The notes below the pieces were generated by a model, which was given only the letters and a program-made list of their open reading frames with translations, ran no database searches and was not told the DNA's origin. Source: BOG-908 sp964247675 (GTDB lineage: Bacteria; Pseudomonadota; Alphaproteobacteria; Acetobacterales; Acetobacteraceae). From it: a DNA stretch of 64,000 bases. Of the stretch, positions 36,442 to 44,286 are shown one piece after another; position 1 is the first letter of the stretch; each line of letters opens with the position of its first letter. The position numbers and the translations under genes are program-made. The DNA lies in the NCBI GenBank assembly GCA_964247675.1, contig CAXTVW010000001.1, positions 51,799 to 115,798 of the forward strand. The letters are read 5' to 3'.

Positions 36442-37704
36442 CTACCGGCCGGTTGGCAACGCCTGACACTCTGCATTCAGAAGAGTTTCGATGTGTGCGG
36501 ACACGGCATCGGCGGCGGCGACTAGCAGTGCGTCTGACCGATGAGTGTAGCGCGCGGTGATGCTGTGCGATGCGTGGCCTACCAGTGCCGCGATGGTGCT
36601 GTCCGAATAGCCCAGATCGGCCGCGACGCTGACAAAGCTGTGGCGGAGCACGTGTGGGTGAATGTCAGAGGGCAGGGGGCCTTTCGCGGCGATCTTGTCC
36701 CAGAACCGCCCGAAGCCGGTCATCGTCGTCTTTCCCCGGCTCGGGACAAACACCAGGGCGTCACCCTCACCGGCCGCAAGCCTCGCCGTGGCGGCCTTGC
36801 CGAGTGGCCTTACGCTCCGGCCAGTCTTCGTGTCGGTCAACACAGCCGTCTGCTGCTTGAAATCCATGTCTTTGAACCGCAGCGCAAGTGCTTCCCCGCT
36901 GCGCCACCCGGTCAAAGCGAGGAAGCGGGCCGCCGCCACCGCCGCCGGCCAAACCTTGTCCAGTTCAGCCTGGCGCAGCGCCCGCCCCAATGCCGCATAC
37001 TCCTCGTCCGAAAGCCGCCGGTCGCGCCGGTTCTCCGCATACTTACGGACGCCATGGGCGGGGTTATCCGGCCGTAGCCCGCGCTCTACCGCGTAAGCGA
37101 AGATGCCCCCGAGTAGGCCGACGGTGCGGGTTGCGACGCCCTGGCCGCCCCGGATTACCGACTTGCCCCGCAGCTTGGTCTTGGCAGTCCTGACGGTCTC
37201 CCCGCCGGCTATCCGGTGCATGGCGCTCTCGACGTCCGCTCGCGTCACCGACGCGACAGGCAGGCGACCGAGGAGCGGCACGATATGGCCGTCGATGCGT
37301 CCCTTGTCGCTCGCCATCGTGCTCGCCTTTTTGGGCTTGCCGCCCCGGACGAGCACCCGGCCGGCTTCAACGTCCGTCCAGTAGTCGGCGCAGAGTTCGG
37401 CGACAGTGGCCGCGCGTCGCTTCTCGGTTTTGGTGGTGGCGGGATCACCCCCCGCCGCGACTTCACCCAGGATGCGGACAGCCTCTTTCCGGGCAGTCGT
37501 TGGGTTCCAGGGCGCGCCGTGGCGCCCGATCGTAAACCGGCGCTGGCGGCCATCTCCGGTCCGATACAGGACCACGTAGGCAATCGCGTCTGACCGCTGG
37601 CGGCGCGCGCCGAAGCCGGCAACTCCCGAATCCCATAGTTCGGAATTAGCTGGCATCGCCTCGATTTCACGAAGCCCGATCCGGTTACGCTCTGGAGCCG
37701 CCAT
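36442..37704 (-). CDS. int: Tyrosine recombinase integrase
   Basis: A 420-residue P4/DUF4102-type integrase. The N-terminal part has GLREIEAMPANSELWDSGVA and FGARRQRSDAIAYVVLYRTG; the catalytic domain contains LTGWRSGEALAL with the first Arg, HPHVLRHSFVSVAADLGYS with H-x-x-R, and LVGHASHSITARYTH with the nucleophile Tyr near 386. It reads leftward with its start 150 bp inside attR. It should catalyse recombination between the tRNA-Val 3' end and the element's site. All catalytic residues are present, so it may be active. Confidence 0.95.
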   Translation of the reverse strand: MAAPERNRIGLREIEAMPANSELWDSGVAGFGARRQRSDAIAYVVLYRTGDGRQRRFTIGRHGAPWNPTTARKEAVRILGEVAAGGDPATTKTEKRRAATVAELCADYWTDVEAGRVLVRGGKPKKASTMASDKGRIDGHIVPLLGRLPVASVTRADVESAMHRIAGGETVRTAKTKLRGKSVIRGGQGVATRTVGLLGGIFAYAVERGLRPDNPAHGVRKYAENRRDRRLSDEEYAALGRALRQAELDKVWPAAVAAARFLALTGWRSGEALALRFKDMDFKQQTAVLTDTKTGRSVRPLGKAATARLAAGEGDALVFVPSRGKTTMTGFGRFWDKIAAKGPLPSDIHPHVLRHSFVSVAADLGYSDSTIAALVGHASHSITARYTHRSDALLVAAADAVSAHIETLLNAECQALPTGR

Positions 37705-37705
37705 C

Positions 37706-37745
37706 TGTTACCTACCCCGTCCTAGGTAGCACGTAGGTAACACGC
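37706..37745. promoter_or_regulatory. Inverted and direct repeats upstream of int (arm-type/operator site)
   Basis: TGTTACCTAC (37706-37715) and GTAGGTAACA (37733-37742) are perfect inverted repeats starting 2 bp from the integrase start, with palindrome CCTAGG (37721-37726) between them. Part of this sequence recurs at 22144-22169 inside the left end. Such a site could bind integrase or AlpA and both autoregulate int and guide excision. Confidence 0.6.
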
Positions 37746-37856
37746 TCCATCAACCGTTATCAACAAGCATCAAACTAAGGCAACTCTGAGATATAATCCG
37801 GTCAGTGACTTAGAGGGATTCTGCAACACCGTTCAACCTGATGCAATGGCACCCGT

Positions 37857-37906
37857 TCGCCTTCACACGGCGGGGGTCACAGGTTCAATCCCTGTCGCGC
37901 CCACCA
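37857..37906 (+). repeat. attR: 50-bp copy of the tRNA-Val 3' half
   Basis: Identical to 22050-22099. Upstream bases do not rebuild the D-arm or 5' acceptor strand, so this is the attachment-site duplicate, not a second tRNA gene. Confidence 0.94.
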
Positions 37907-37977
37907 TCCTCGGATGGCTGTTCCGGCGTTCCTCCACAAAGCCTGCGACGCCTAGGATCGCGCCGCCAGCCCGCCTG

Positions 37978-38421
37978 TCAGAAGCGTGCCACCAGCGCGA
38001 CGCCCGCGACCATCAACGCCGTGCCGAGCAGGCGCATCGGACCCGCCTGGTGCTGCGCAAAGCCGACCAGCCCGAAATGGTCGATCGCAACAGACGCTGC
38101 GATGCCGGCTGTGATCGTCAACCCGGTGAACAGCCCGGCGCCCAGCCGCTCCGCGTAGAACAGCGTGGCGGCGACGTAGGCCGCACCGCAGAGGCCGCCG
38201 GTCCACGCCCACCAGGGCACCTGCGCCGTCCGCCCTGCCTCCGGCAGCCTGGCGCCGGTCACCAGGAAGGCGGCGACGAACACGCTGGCGGTCACCAGGC
38301 TGACCAGCACGGCCACCAGCCACGGACGGCCGAGCGAGCGCACAAGCTGTGCGTTGCTGCCCGACTGCACGGCATTCAAAGCGCCCGCGAGGGTCACGAA
38401 AACCCAGGCGAGCGCGCTCAA
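37978..38421 (-). CDS. DMT-superfamily transporter of the DUF606/YdcZ type
   Basis: A 147-residue membrane protein with four or five predicted helices (ALAWVFVTLAGALNAVQSGS, WLVAVLVSLVTASVFVAAFL, WWAWTGGLCGAAYVAATLFY, GLTITAGIAASVAIDHFGLV, LLGTALMVAGVALVARF). The GxxNAxQxGxNxxL opening is a hallmark of DUF606 half-size drug/metabolite transporters, which may act as dimers. It is the first chromosomal gene to the right of the element. Substrate unknown. Confidence 0.88.
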   Translation of the reverse strand: MSALAWVFVTLAGALNAVQSGSNAQLVRSLGRPWLVAVLVSLVTASVFVAAFLVTGARLPEAGRTAQVPWWAWTGGLCGAAYVAATLFYAERLGAGLFTGLTITAGIAASVAIDHFGLVGFAQHQAGPMRLLGTALMVAGVALVARF

Positions 38422-38460
38422 GGAAGCGGGCCGGGACGCGGCACCGGCACGCGCTCCAGC

Positions 38461-39033
38461 CTAGTGATGGAAGCCGCCGCCACCGCCGTGGAAGCCGCCG
38501 CCGCCATGGAAGCCGCCACCGGCAAAGCCGCCGCCATGGAACCCGCCGCCGCGGAACCCGCCATAGCCGTAGCCGAAGCGCCCGTAGCCAAAGCCGTATC
38601 CGAACCCGAAGAACCCCGGATAGAACCCGTACGGGTAGCCGTAGAAGAACGGATCATACAGCCCGTACCCACCCCCATACGGGTAGCCACCGTAGCCACC
38701 GTAGCCACCGTAGCCGTAACCATAGCCGTAGGCAGGATACGGGGTGCCGAAACCGACATTGGCCAGGTTCCACGGCACCGGCTGCACATGGTCGCCATGG
38801 GCGGTGGCGCATTGCGAATAGGCGGCAAAGTAGCTGGACCACTTGGCGTTGGTGTTGGCGCCGGCCGAAGAGACGGCCTGGGCCGCCGTGCTCCGGCAAT
38901 CGGCTTCTTCCTTCTGGAAGGTGGTCGCGTCCTTGTTCGGCCCTGGCACGGCTACTACAGGCGTGACCGCGGTGGCGCAGCCCGCCAAGGCGAGCGTGGC
39001 GCAAACCACCGGCAACATACGCGGTCGAGACAT
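38461..39033 (-). CDS. Gly/Tyr/Phe-rich lipoprotein
   Basis: 190 residues from the ATG at 39033. Signal and lipobox: MSRPRMLPVVCATLALAGC, so lipidated Cys19. A short ordered region follows with two cysteines (EADCRSTAAQ, AYSQCATAHGDHVQP), then a long repetitive tail of GYG/GYGGYGGY units, FYGYPYGFYPGFFGF and GGGFHGGGFHG blocks ending in His-His. Proteins of this type coat the outer membrane of alphaproteobacteria; the aromatic/Gly tail could give adhesion, aggregation or metal binding through the His residues. No specific family function is known to me. Confidence 0.75.
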   Translation of the reverse strand: MSRPRMLPVVCATLALAGCATAVTPVVAVPGPNKDATTFQKEEADCRSTAAQAVSSAGANTNAKWSSYFAAYSQCATAHGDHVQPVPWNLANVGFGTPYPAYGYGYGYGGYGGYGGYPYGGGYGLYDPFFYGYPYGFYPGFFGFGYGFGYGRFGYGYGGFRGGGFHGGGFAGGGFHGGGGFHGGGGGFHH

Positions 39034-39248
39034 CAAAACTGCTCCGTGCTGATCTTTATGAACATCCGCGTTACACATGTACGTCGTAGGCTGATGCGCC
39101 CGAGCCTGATACGAATGTTTACGTTTCGTCACCGCGGGGCCGGCTGGTTCAAACGCGCGGATGAAACGTTACGTGACGTGGTTGCCGCAAATTCGCCTTG
39201 GCCGCCACCCAACTTGCTGATGTTCAATTCCGAACGAGGACCAAAGCC

Positions 39249-39482
39249 ATGAGAAACACCCTGTTTTCCACCCTGCTGGCCTGCAGCTTCGCCCTGCCCG
39301 CCTTCGCCCAGGTGGCCCCCCCGGCCGGCCCGGACGCCAACCCGGCCACCAACGCGGCCATCGCGCATCATGACCGCGTAGTCGCGCACCGGGCGGCCCG
39401 CCATGGCAATTACCGCAAGGCTGCCGTGGCCCAGCATGCAGCCAACGCCGCCGCCACCGATGCGGCGGTCGCTCCACGCTAA
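39249..39482 (+). CDS. Small exported hypothetical protein
   Basis: 77 residues with a clear signal peptide (MRNTLFSTLLACSFALPAFA). The mature part is Ala/Pro/His-rich (PPAGPDANPATNAAIAHHDR, AAVAQHAANAAATDAAVAPR) and would be largely disordered. CGAGGA lies upstream of the ATG, and a strong 13-bp hairpin follows the stop. Function not known. Confidence 0.65.
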   Translation: MRNTLFSTLLACSFALPAFAQVAPPAGPDANPATNAAIAHHDRVVAHRAARHGNYRKAAVAQHAANAAATDAAVAPR

Positions 39483-39492
39483 GTGCGTGTCG

Positions 39493-39521
39493 GAGACCGG
39501 CCTGGCTGCCAGGCCGGTCTC
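39493..39521 (+). terminator. Perfect 13-bp hairpin after the small exported protein gene
   Basis: GAGACCGGCCTGG and CCAGGCCGGTCTC pair around a CTG loop, 10 bp after the stop. No T-run follows directly, so it may act with the A/T tract of repeat copy 4 about 50 bp further on. Confidence 0.65.
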
Positions 39522-39572
39522 TGCCGTCCGGAGGATGTATGGCCTATGCTGAAGAGGCTGAGTGAGACTTTA

Positions 39573-39735
39573 AGAAAGCAAGCAGTCCTTTTTTGAAAAG
39601 AAGGACCAAAAAACTTTTACTTTCCTCCGCACCTGCAACAACCGTGTATTTCCGAACAGGTGTGCGCGCTGGAACTGCGGGAAAGTAAAAGTTTTTTGCT
39701 TCTTTTTCCAGAAAAGGAGACCTTGCTTACTTCCC
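39573..39735. repeat. Nested palindromic intergenic repeat, copy 4
   Basis: Complete: left arm AAGAAAGCAAGCAGTCC with a T6-GA-A4 core, inner part with TATTTCCGAACAGGTGTGCG and CTGGAACTGCGGG, right arm AAAAGTTTTTTGCTTC and CCTTGCTTACTTCCC. It sits between two convergent genes (stops at 39482 and 39751). Confidence 0.9.
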
Positions 39736-39750
39736 TGACAGCACCCGGCA

Positions 39751-40224
39751 TCAGTAGTTCGGAGGCGCCGCGTAGCCCGGCGGCGGATAGTAGGCTGGCG
39801 GCGCGTAGTAGCCGTAAGGGCCAGGCCCGTAGGCTGGCGGCGCGTAGCCGGCCGGCGGGTAGGCACGGGCCGGCGGATACGGCGCGTAGCCAGGCGGCGC
39901 ATAGGCCTCCGCCGGCTGGTAGTTGGGCGGCGGCGGGTAGGCGCCTTCCGGCGCGTAATTCTGTCCCTGGTAGGCATCCTCAGGCGGTTGGTAGGCGTCG
40001 GGGCCGGGCGCATACCGTGGATAGGCCGGTGCGCGGCGGATTGTCGGCACAGGGCCGTCATCGATCTGCGACTGGTTCAGCGCCTCCACCTGGGAGTCGC
40101 CCGTGTCGTTGCCGGCATCGTTCAAGGGATTGATGTTGCCGTAGGGGTTGTTGGCGTTTGCGGCCAGGCAGGCAGGCGCCTTGATCGCCAGGATGATCAC
40201 TACTGCCGTCGTCATTACCTTCAT
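39751..40224 (-). CDS. Exported Pro/Tyr/Ala-rich hypothetical protein
   Basis: 157 residues from the ATG at 40224, with a signal peptide (MKVMTTAVVIILAIKAPACL, then AAN). The first mature section (NPYGNINPLNDAGNDTGDSQ) resembles small exported alphaproteobacterial proteins; the remainder is built of PPxY and YAPPGYAPYPPA-like units and must be extended. Possibly a surface or periplasm-spanning spacer. No known function. Confidence 0.65.
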   Translation of the reverse strand: MKVMTTAVVIILAIKAPACLAANANNPYGNINPLNDAGNDTGDSQVEALNQSQIDDGPVPTIRRAPAYPRYAPGPDAYQPPEDAYQGQNYAPEGAYPPPPNYQPAEAYAPPGYAPYPPARAYPPAGYAPPAYGPGPYGYYAPPAYYPPPGYAAPPNY

Positions 40225-40429
40225 CGCGCTCTCCTTTGACAATCGCGTCATGTCCTCGCCTGCAGTTCGGGCCACGCAAGTTCGGGGCGCAAACCACGGA
40301 AGCGTTCAGGGTGTCAGGTATCGCCGCCGGACGACGTTAGCTGATGTCGTCCTGGCAAAGCATCATTTTCTGCGAGCCAAACGCAGAAACTTTGGCGGCT
40401 GGGGATGGTCCGCGCTCGAAGCAAATCTC

Positions 40430-40610
40430 GGAAGCAAGCAAGGCCTTCTTTTTTGAAAAAAGAAGCAAAAAACTTTTGTTCCGGTCGCTGGCGTGAAGGT
40501 GCAGTCTGGTTCTGCGATGCGGGTGTTGGCAGGAATGAAGCGCGCCTTGATGCAGGCGGGGGGAAAAAGTTTTTTGGTCCTTTTTTTCAAAAAAGGACTG
40601 CTTGCTTTCT
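40430..40610. repeat. Nested palindromic intergenic repeat, copy 5
   Basis: Complete, at 181 bp the longest: left arm GGAAGCAAGCAAGGCCTTC, right arm AAAAGTTTTTTGGTCC and AAAGGACTGCTTGCTTTC. The inner part (GTGCAGTCTGGTTCTGCGAT) differs from the usual one. It lies just past the stop of the dehydrogenase gene at 40614. The two arms belong to different arm variants (GCCTTC and GTCC). Confidence 0.9.
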
Positions 40611-40613
40611 GGC

Positions 40614-41591
40614 TTACCCGACGGCGTTCGCTGGCACCCTGCCGGCAAGCACGGCTTCCACGCCATCCAGCACGGCAAACCCCATGGCGTCCCGTGTCTC
40701 CACCGTGGCCGTCGCGATGTGCGGGGTAAGCACCACGTTCTCCAGGCCGAGATACACATCCGGCACGTCCGGCTCGCGCGGGAACACGTCCAGCGCGGCG
40801 GCGGCGATGTGCCCGCTCTGCAGCGCGGCCGCCAGCGCCGCGTCCTCTACGAGCGAACCGCGCGCCGTGTTCACCACGATCGCTCCCCTGGGCAGGGCGG
40901 CCAGGCGGGCGGCACTCAGCCAGCCCTCGGTTTGCGGGCCGCCCGGCGCCAGCAGGCACAGCATTTGGCTGGCAGCGAGGAAGCTGGAATCCTCTTCATG
41001 ATAGGTGGCGCCTTGCTCCAGGGCGGGATCCAGCCGGCGCCGGTTGCGGTAGTGCACCTCCATGCCGAACCCGCCGGCGGCGATACGGGCCAGCGCCTGG
41101 CCGATACGGCCCATGCCGAAGATGCCCAGCCGTTTGCCGGAGATGTCGGTGCCGATATAGTCGGCCGGCCGCCAGCCCCGCCACCCGCCGGCGCGCACCA
41201 GCCGCTCGGCCGCGCCCATGCGGCGGGCGGCCGCGAGCATCAGCGCCATGGTGAACTCCGCGGTGGCCTGGGAGAGCACGCCGGGCGTGTTGACGACCGT
41301 GATGCCGCGCGCCCGTGCGGCGGCCACGTCTATGTGCTCGATACCCACGCTGAAAGTGCCGAGCGCGCGGACGTCGGGCCCCAGCGAGCCGATCACCGCG
41401 GCGTCGAACCGGTAGCCCGGGATGCAGATCACCGCCTGCGCATCGTGCGAGCTGGCGAGCCAGTCCCGCCATGCAAGCTGCCCAGGCATGCGCAGGTTGT
41501 AGGCCGCTTCGGCCCGCGCCATGACGGCGCCGGGCAGCATGTGCGTCAGAAGCAGGGTCGGCTTGTCGCTGGAAACAGGCAAAACGGACAC
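40614..41591 (-). CDS. D-isomer-specific 2-hydroxyacid dehydrogenase
   Basis: A 325-residue NAD(P)-dependent enzyme. Signatures: FSVGIEHIDVAAARARGI, VVNTPGVLSQATAEF, Rossmann motif GIFGMGRIGQALAR, LPRGAIVVNTARGSLVEDAAL with the substrate-binding Arg, DVFPREPDVPDVY with the Glu, and LTPHIATAT with the catalytic His. The family (glyoxylate/hydroxypyruvate reductases and relatives) reduces 2-oxo acids to D-2-hydroxy acids. Genes on both sides are unrelated, so the substrate cannot be narrowed; glyoxylate/hydroxypyruvate or gluconate-type 2-keto acids are the usual ones. Confidence 0.92.
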   Translation of the reverse strand: MSVLPVSSDKPTLLLTHMLPGAVMARAEAAYNLRMPGQLAWRDWLASSHDAQAVICIPGYRFDAAVIGSLGPDVRALGTFSVGIEHIDVAAARARGITVVNTPGVLSQATAEFTMALMLAAARRMGAAERLVRAGGWRGWRPADYIGTDISGKRLGIFGMGRIGQALARIAAGGFGMEVHYRNRRRLDPALEQGATYHEEDSSFLAASQMLCLLAPGGPQTEGWLSAARLAALPRGAIVVNTARGSLVEDAALAAALQSGHIAAAALDVFPREPDVPDVYLGLENVVLTPHIATATVETRDAMGFAVLDGVEAVLAGRVPANAVG

Positions 41592-41893
41592 GTCCTTACG
41601 TCAAGGAAGCCGGCCCTATCGGGCTTTTTCCCGGATTGGTCGATCCGGACCGGCAAATCGTTTTGCACGCGCCCGACGAGCCGTGAGGAAATCACGCCTT
41701 AGCGAGCAAGGTCCGGGAGCTAGCGGGTGAGGTTCAACCACTGTGTCAGTTCAGCCACACAGACACGACAGGCGTTGGAACCACGGTAGCTTCTCGCAAT
41801 CCACCGTCATAGATGCAGCGTTGTCGTCCCCGGAAGCCATGATGAGCCTGAAGCGCACATGGGCCAGAGACAGTGAAACAGGAGATACTTTTT

Positions 41894-43030
41894 ATGAAGC
41901 TCAGGAATGCGCTTCTGGTTGCAACCATGTTCGCGGCCCCGGCCGTGGCGCTCGCGCAGCCAGTCACCGGCCCGTATGTCAGCCTCGGCGCCGGCGGTAA
42001 CTACATCCAGGACCAGAACCTCAACAACGTGAACATCCCCGCCGTGGGGCTGAACAGCTACGGCGCTTACAACAACGGCCACATCCGTGTTGACGCCAAC
42101 GTCCTGGGCTCCGCCGCCATCGGCTACGGGCTCGGCAACGGCTTCCGCATCGAGCTTCAGGGCGACTACAGCAAGAACACCCTGACCAGCCTGGACAGCC
42201 TGAACGCTGGCGGCCGCGAGGAACAGTACAAGGGCTTCGTCAACGTCCTGTATGATTTCGACCTGTCGCCCTTCGGCCTGCCGCTGGCCCCGTATGTCGG
42301 CGTCGGCGCCGGCTATGACCAGGTGCACTTCCAGAACGGCCGCGCGTCCGGCTACGTGAGCGACCCGACGTCTGCGACCGGCGTGGACACCGTGTTCATA
42401 CGCACCACCAACACCCAGGGTAACTTCGCAGCCCAGGGCATCCTCGGTGTCGCCTACAACATCGCCGCCATCCCCGGCCTGGCGCTGACCCTCGAAGGCC
42501 GCGTCAGCGCGCTCCCCGAGACCCAGGACTATCACGGCCAGTTCTTCGCGCCGAACGTCGCGACGCGTATCAACTTCCGCACCGACTACACCATCAACTA
42601 CGAGGGTGTTGCCGGTATCCGCTACGCGCTGTTCAGCCCGCCGCCGCCGGTTCAGCAGCAGGCAACCACGCAGACGCAGGCTACGCCGCCTGTCACCCAG
42701 GCCCGCACCTACCTCGTCTTCTTTGACTGGGATCGTGCCGACCTGACCGCCCGCGCCCGCCAGATCGTTGCCGAAGCCGCCTCCGCCTCGACCCACGTCC
42801 AGACGACGCAGATCGAAGTCAACGGCTACACGGACCTTTCCGGCACCGCGGCCTACAATCAGCGCCTGTCGGTCCGCCGCGCCCAGAGCGTGGAATCCGA
42901 ACTGGTGCGCGACGGCGTGAACCGCAGCGAGATCAGCATCCACGGCTTCGGCGAGAGCAACCCGCTCGTCCAGACCGCCAAGGGCGTGCGCGAGCCGCAG
43001 AACCGCCGCGTGGAAATCATCCTCAAGTAA
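41894..43030 (+). CDS. OmpA-family outer-membrane protein, first of two
   Basis: 378 residues from the ATG at 41894, which has AGGAG nine bases upstream (the ATG at 41873 is less likely). Signal peptide MKLRNALLVATMFAAPAVAL and AQ, then an eight-strand beta-barrel (PVTGPYVSLGAGGNYIQDQN onward, with alternating strands to about residue 245), a Gln/Thr/Pro linker, and a C-terminal OmpA peptidoglycan-binding domain with FDWDRADLTARARQIV and NGYTDLSGTAAYNQRLSVRR containing the Asp and Arg that hold diaminopimelate. It links outer membrane and cell wall. Confidence 0.92.
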   Translation: MKLRNALLVATMFAAPAVALAQPVTGPYVSLGAGGNYIQDQNLNNVNIPAVGLNSYGAYNNGHIRVDANVLGSAAIGYGLGNGFRIELQGDYSKNTLTSLDSLNAGGREEQYKGFVNVLYDFDLSPFGLPLAPYVGVGAGYDQVHFQNGRASGYVSDPTSATGVDTVFIRTTNTQGNFAAQGILGVAYNIAAIPGLALTLEGRVSALPETQDYHGQFFAPNVATRINFRTDYTINYEGVAGIRYALFSPPPPVQQQATTQTQATPPVTQARTYLVFFDWDRADLTARARQIVAEAASASTHVQTTQIEVNGYTDLSGTAAYNQRLSVRRAQSVESELVRDGVNRSEISIHGFGESNPLVQTAKGVREPQNRRVEIILK

Positions 43031-43058
43031 GTCGAGGACGATCAGACCGGCTGAAAGA

Positions 43059-43090
43059 GGGGAGGGCCTATGGTCCTCCCCTTCTTCGTT
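43059..43090 (+). terminator. Rho-independent terminator after the first ompA-like gene
   Basis: GGGGAGGGCC (43059-43068) and GGTCCTCCCC (43072-43081) form a 10-bp stem with one G-T pair and a TAT loop, followed by TTCTTCGTT. Confidence 0.8.
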
Positions 43091-43096
43091 ATAGAG

Positions 43097-43149
43097 AGCA
43101 GGAAAGCCGTTCTCTTTCGTAGAAAAGAAGGCTTTGTTCGCTTACTTCC
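43097..43149. repeat. Fragment of the palindromic repeat family
   Basis: GAGCAGGAAAGCCGTTCTCT, then TCGTAGAAAAGAAGGCTTTG and TTCGCTTACTTCC, resembles a decayed right arm (TTCAAAAAAGAAGGCCTTGC type). It lies between the two ompA-like genes and suggests a former full copy here. Confidence 0.45.
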
Positions 43150-43170
43150 GCCTCTGGAGACCAACACGCC

Positions 43171-44286
43171 ATGACCCGCCGCTTCCTGCTCTGCACCGCC
43201 GCGCTGGCCTGCGTCACCCTGCACCACGCGGGCGCCCAGCCGGTCACCGGCCCCTATGTCAGCCTCGGCGGCGGCGGCAACATCGTGCAGGACGAGACGC
43301 TGCGGCTGAACCCGGCCTTCCCCGGCGGCAAGCTGCGCTTCGACACCGGTGGGGCGGTCGGCGTGGGCGCCGTGGGCTACGGCTTCGGCAACGGCTTTCG
43401 CGTGGAGGTGGAAGGCGACTGGCGCTACAACGGCCTGCGCCAGTTCCTGGGAACGCCGTTTCCCACGCGCGCCGGCGGCGAGCAGCAGAACTATGGCGGC
43501 ATGATGAATGCGATGTTCGACATGGATATCGGCAGCCCCTACGTGTACCCGTATTTCGGCGCCGGCGCCGGATACAGCTTCGCCCGCTGGGACCACATAC
43601 AGGTGCTCGGCACCACCACGCCGTATGATTTCCGGGCGGACGGCACGTCGGGCAATTTCGCCTACCAGGGGATCTTCGGCCTGTCGTTCCCGGTGGCGTT
43701 CTTCCCGGGCCTGTCGCTGACCGCCGAATACCGCTTCTTCAGCGTGCTTGGGCCCAACCAGTTCAACGGTGCGGAGATCGGCGACCGCGGACCGTTCGGT
43801 CCCAGGCCGCTTGCGATCTCCCGCGGCAATGCGGACGTCACCACGGACTATAACCACAGCGCCATGCTGGGCCTGCGCTACGCGCTGTTCACGCCGCGGC
43901 CGGCGATCGCCCAGAAGCAGGCCGAGCAGCAGGTGAGCAGCCCGCCGGTGACGGAGAGCCGCACGTACCTGGTGTTCTTCGATTGGGACCGCGCGGACCT
44001 GACCGCGCGCGCCCGCCAGATCGTGGCCGAAGCCGCGCAGGCCTCCACGCACGTGCAGACAACGCAGATACAGGTGAACGGCTATACGGATCTGTCGGGC
44101 ACCGCGGCCTACAACCAGCGCCTGTCCGTACGGCGTGCGCAGAGCGTGGAAGCCGAGCTGGTGCGCGACGGCGTGAACCGCAGCGAGATCAGCATCCATG
44201 GGTATGGCGAGAGCAACCCGCTGGTGCAGACCGCCAAGGGTGTGCGCGAGCCGCAGAACCGGCGGGTGGAGATCATACTGAAGTAG
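43171..44286 (+). CDS. OmpA-family outer-membrane protein, second of two
   Basis: 371 residues. Signal peptide MTRRFLLCTAALACVTLHHA and GAQ, then PVTGPYVSLGGGGNIVQDET, as in the gene before. The barrel region is clearly diverged from the first copy in sequence and loops, while the C-terminal ~107-residue OmpA domain differs at only four residues. Synonymous codon differences are many, so the likeness is due to selection at protein level, not to a recent copy or conversion. GGAGA lies upstream of the ATG. Role: anchoring of the outer membrane to peptidoglycan, with a different exposed barrel. Confidence 0.92.
   Translation: MTRRFLLCTAALACVTLHHAGAQPVTGPYVSLGGGGNIVQDETLRLNPAFPGGKLRFDTGGAVGVGAVGYGFGNGFRVEVEGDWRYNGLRQFLGTPFPTRAGGEQQNYGGMMNAMFDMDIGSPYVYPYFGAGAGYSFARWDHIQVLGTTTPYDFRADGTSGNFAYQGIFGLSFPVAFFPGLSLTAEYRFFSVLGPNQFNGAEIGDRGPFGPRPLAISRGNADVTTDYNHSAMLGLRYALFTPRPAIAQKQAEQQVSSPPVTESRTYLVFFDWDRADLTARARQIVAEAAQASTHVQTTQIQVNGYTDLSGTAAYNQRLSVRRAQSVEAELVRDGVNRSEISIHGYGESNPLVQTAKGVREPQNRRVEIILK

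Larger units (their letters stand above)
22050..37906. mobile_element. 15.8-kb integrative element in tRNA-Val; phage-satellite-like, with Thoeris cargo
   Basis: Two exact 50-bp direct repeats (22050-22099 and 37857-37906) bound the element, 15,807 bp apart. A tyrosine integrase gene lies just inside the right end and reads leftward, followed by an AlpA-like gene. Phage-type genes (terminase small subunit, prohead protease, primase-polymerase, several short overlapping genes) fill 28.6-37.7 kb, and cargo (thsB-thsA, HWE kinase, receiver, exported proteins) fills 22.2-28.4 kb. No portal, major capsid, large terminase or tail genes are recognised. The family of palindromic repeats found through the rest of the window is absent here, fitting later arrival. 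Confidence 0.9.

Noticed and set aside
37857..37906. Second tRNA-Val gene
   Set aside because: Only the 3' half is present; the bases before it cannot form a D-arm or pair with the acceptor strand. It is the att duplicate.
22050..37906. Complete, active prophage
   Set aside because: No portal, major capsid, large terminase, tail or lysis genes can be recognised and the length is too small; a satellite or remnant is more likely.
38461..38760. Tandem DNA repeats at the Gly-rich lipoprotein as a CRISPR or satellite array
   Set aside because: The periodicity follows codons for GGF/GYG units in a clear reading frame; there are no spacers. No CRISPR array was seen anywhere in the window.
40337..40759. 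Lys/Phe-rich frames running through repeat copies as separate genes
   Set aside because: Stretches like FFSKKKA or FLKKRTKKL come from the repeat arms themselves and recur at every copy; they are not conserved coding sequence.
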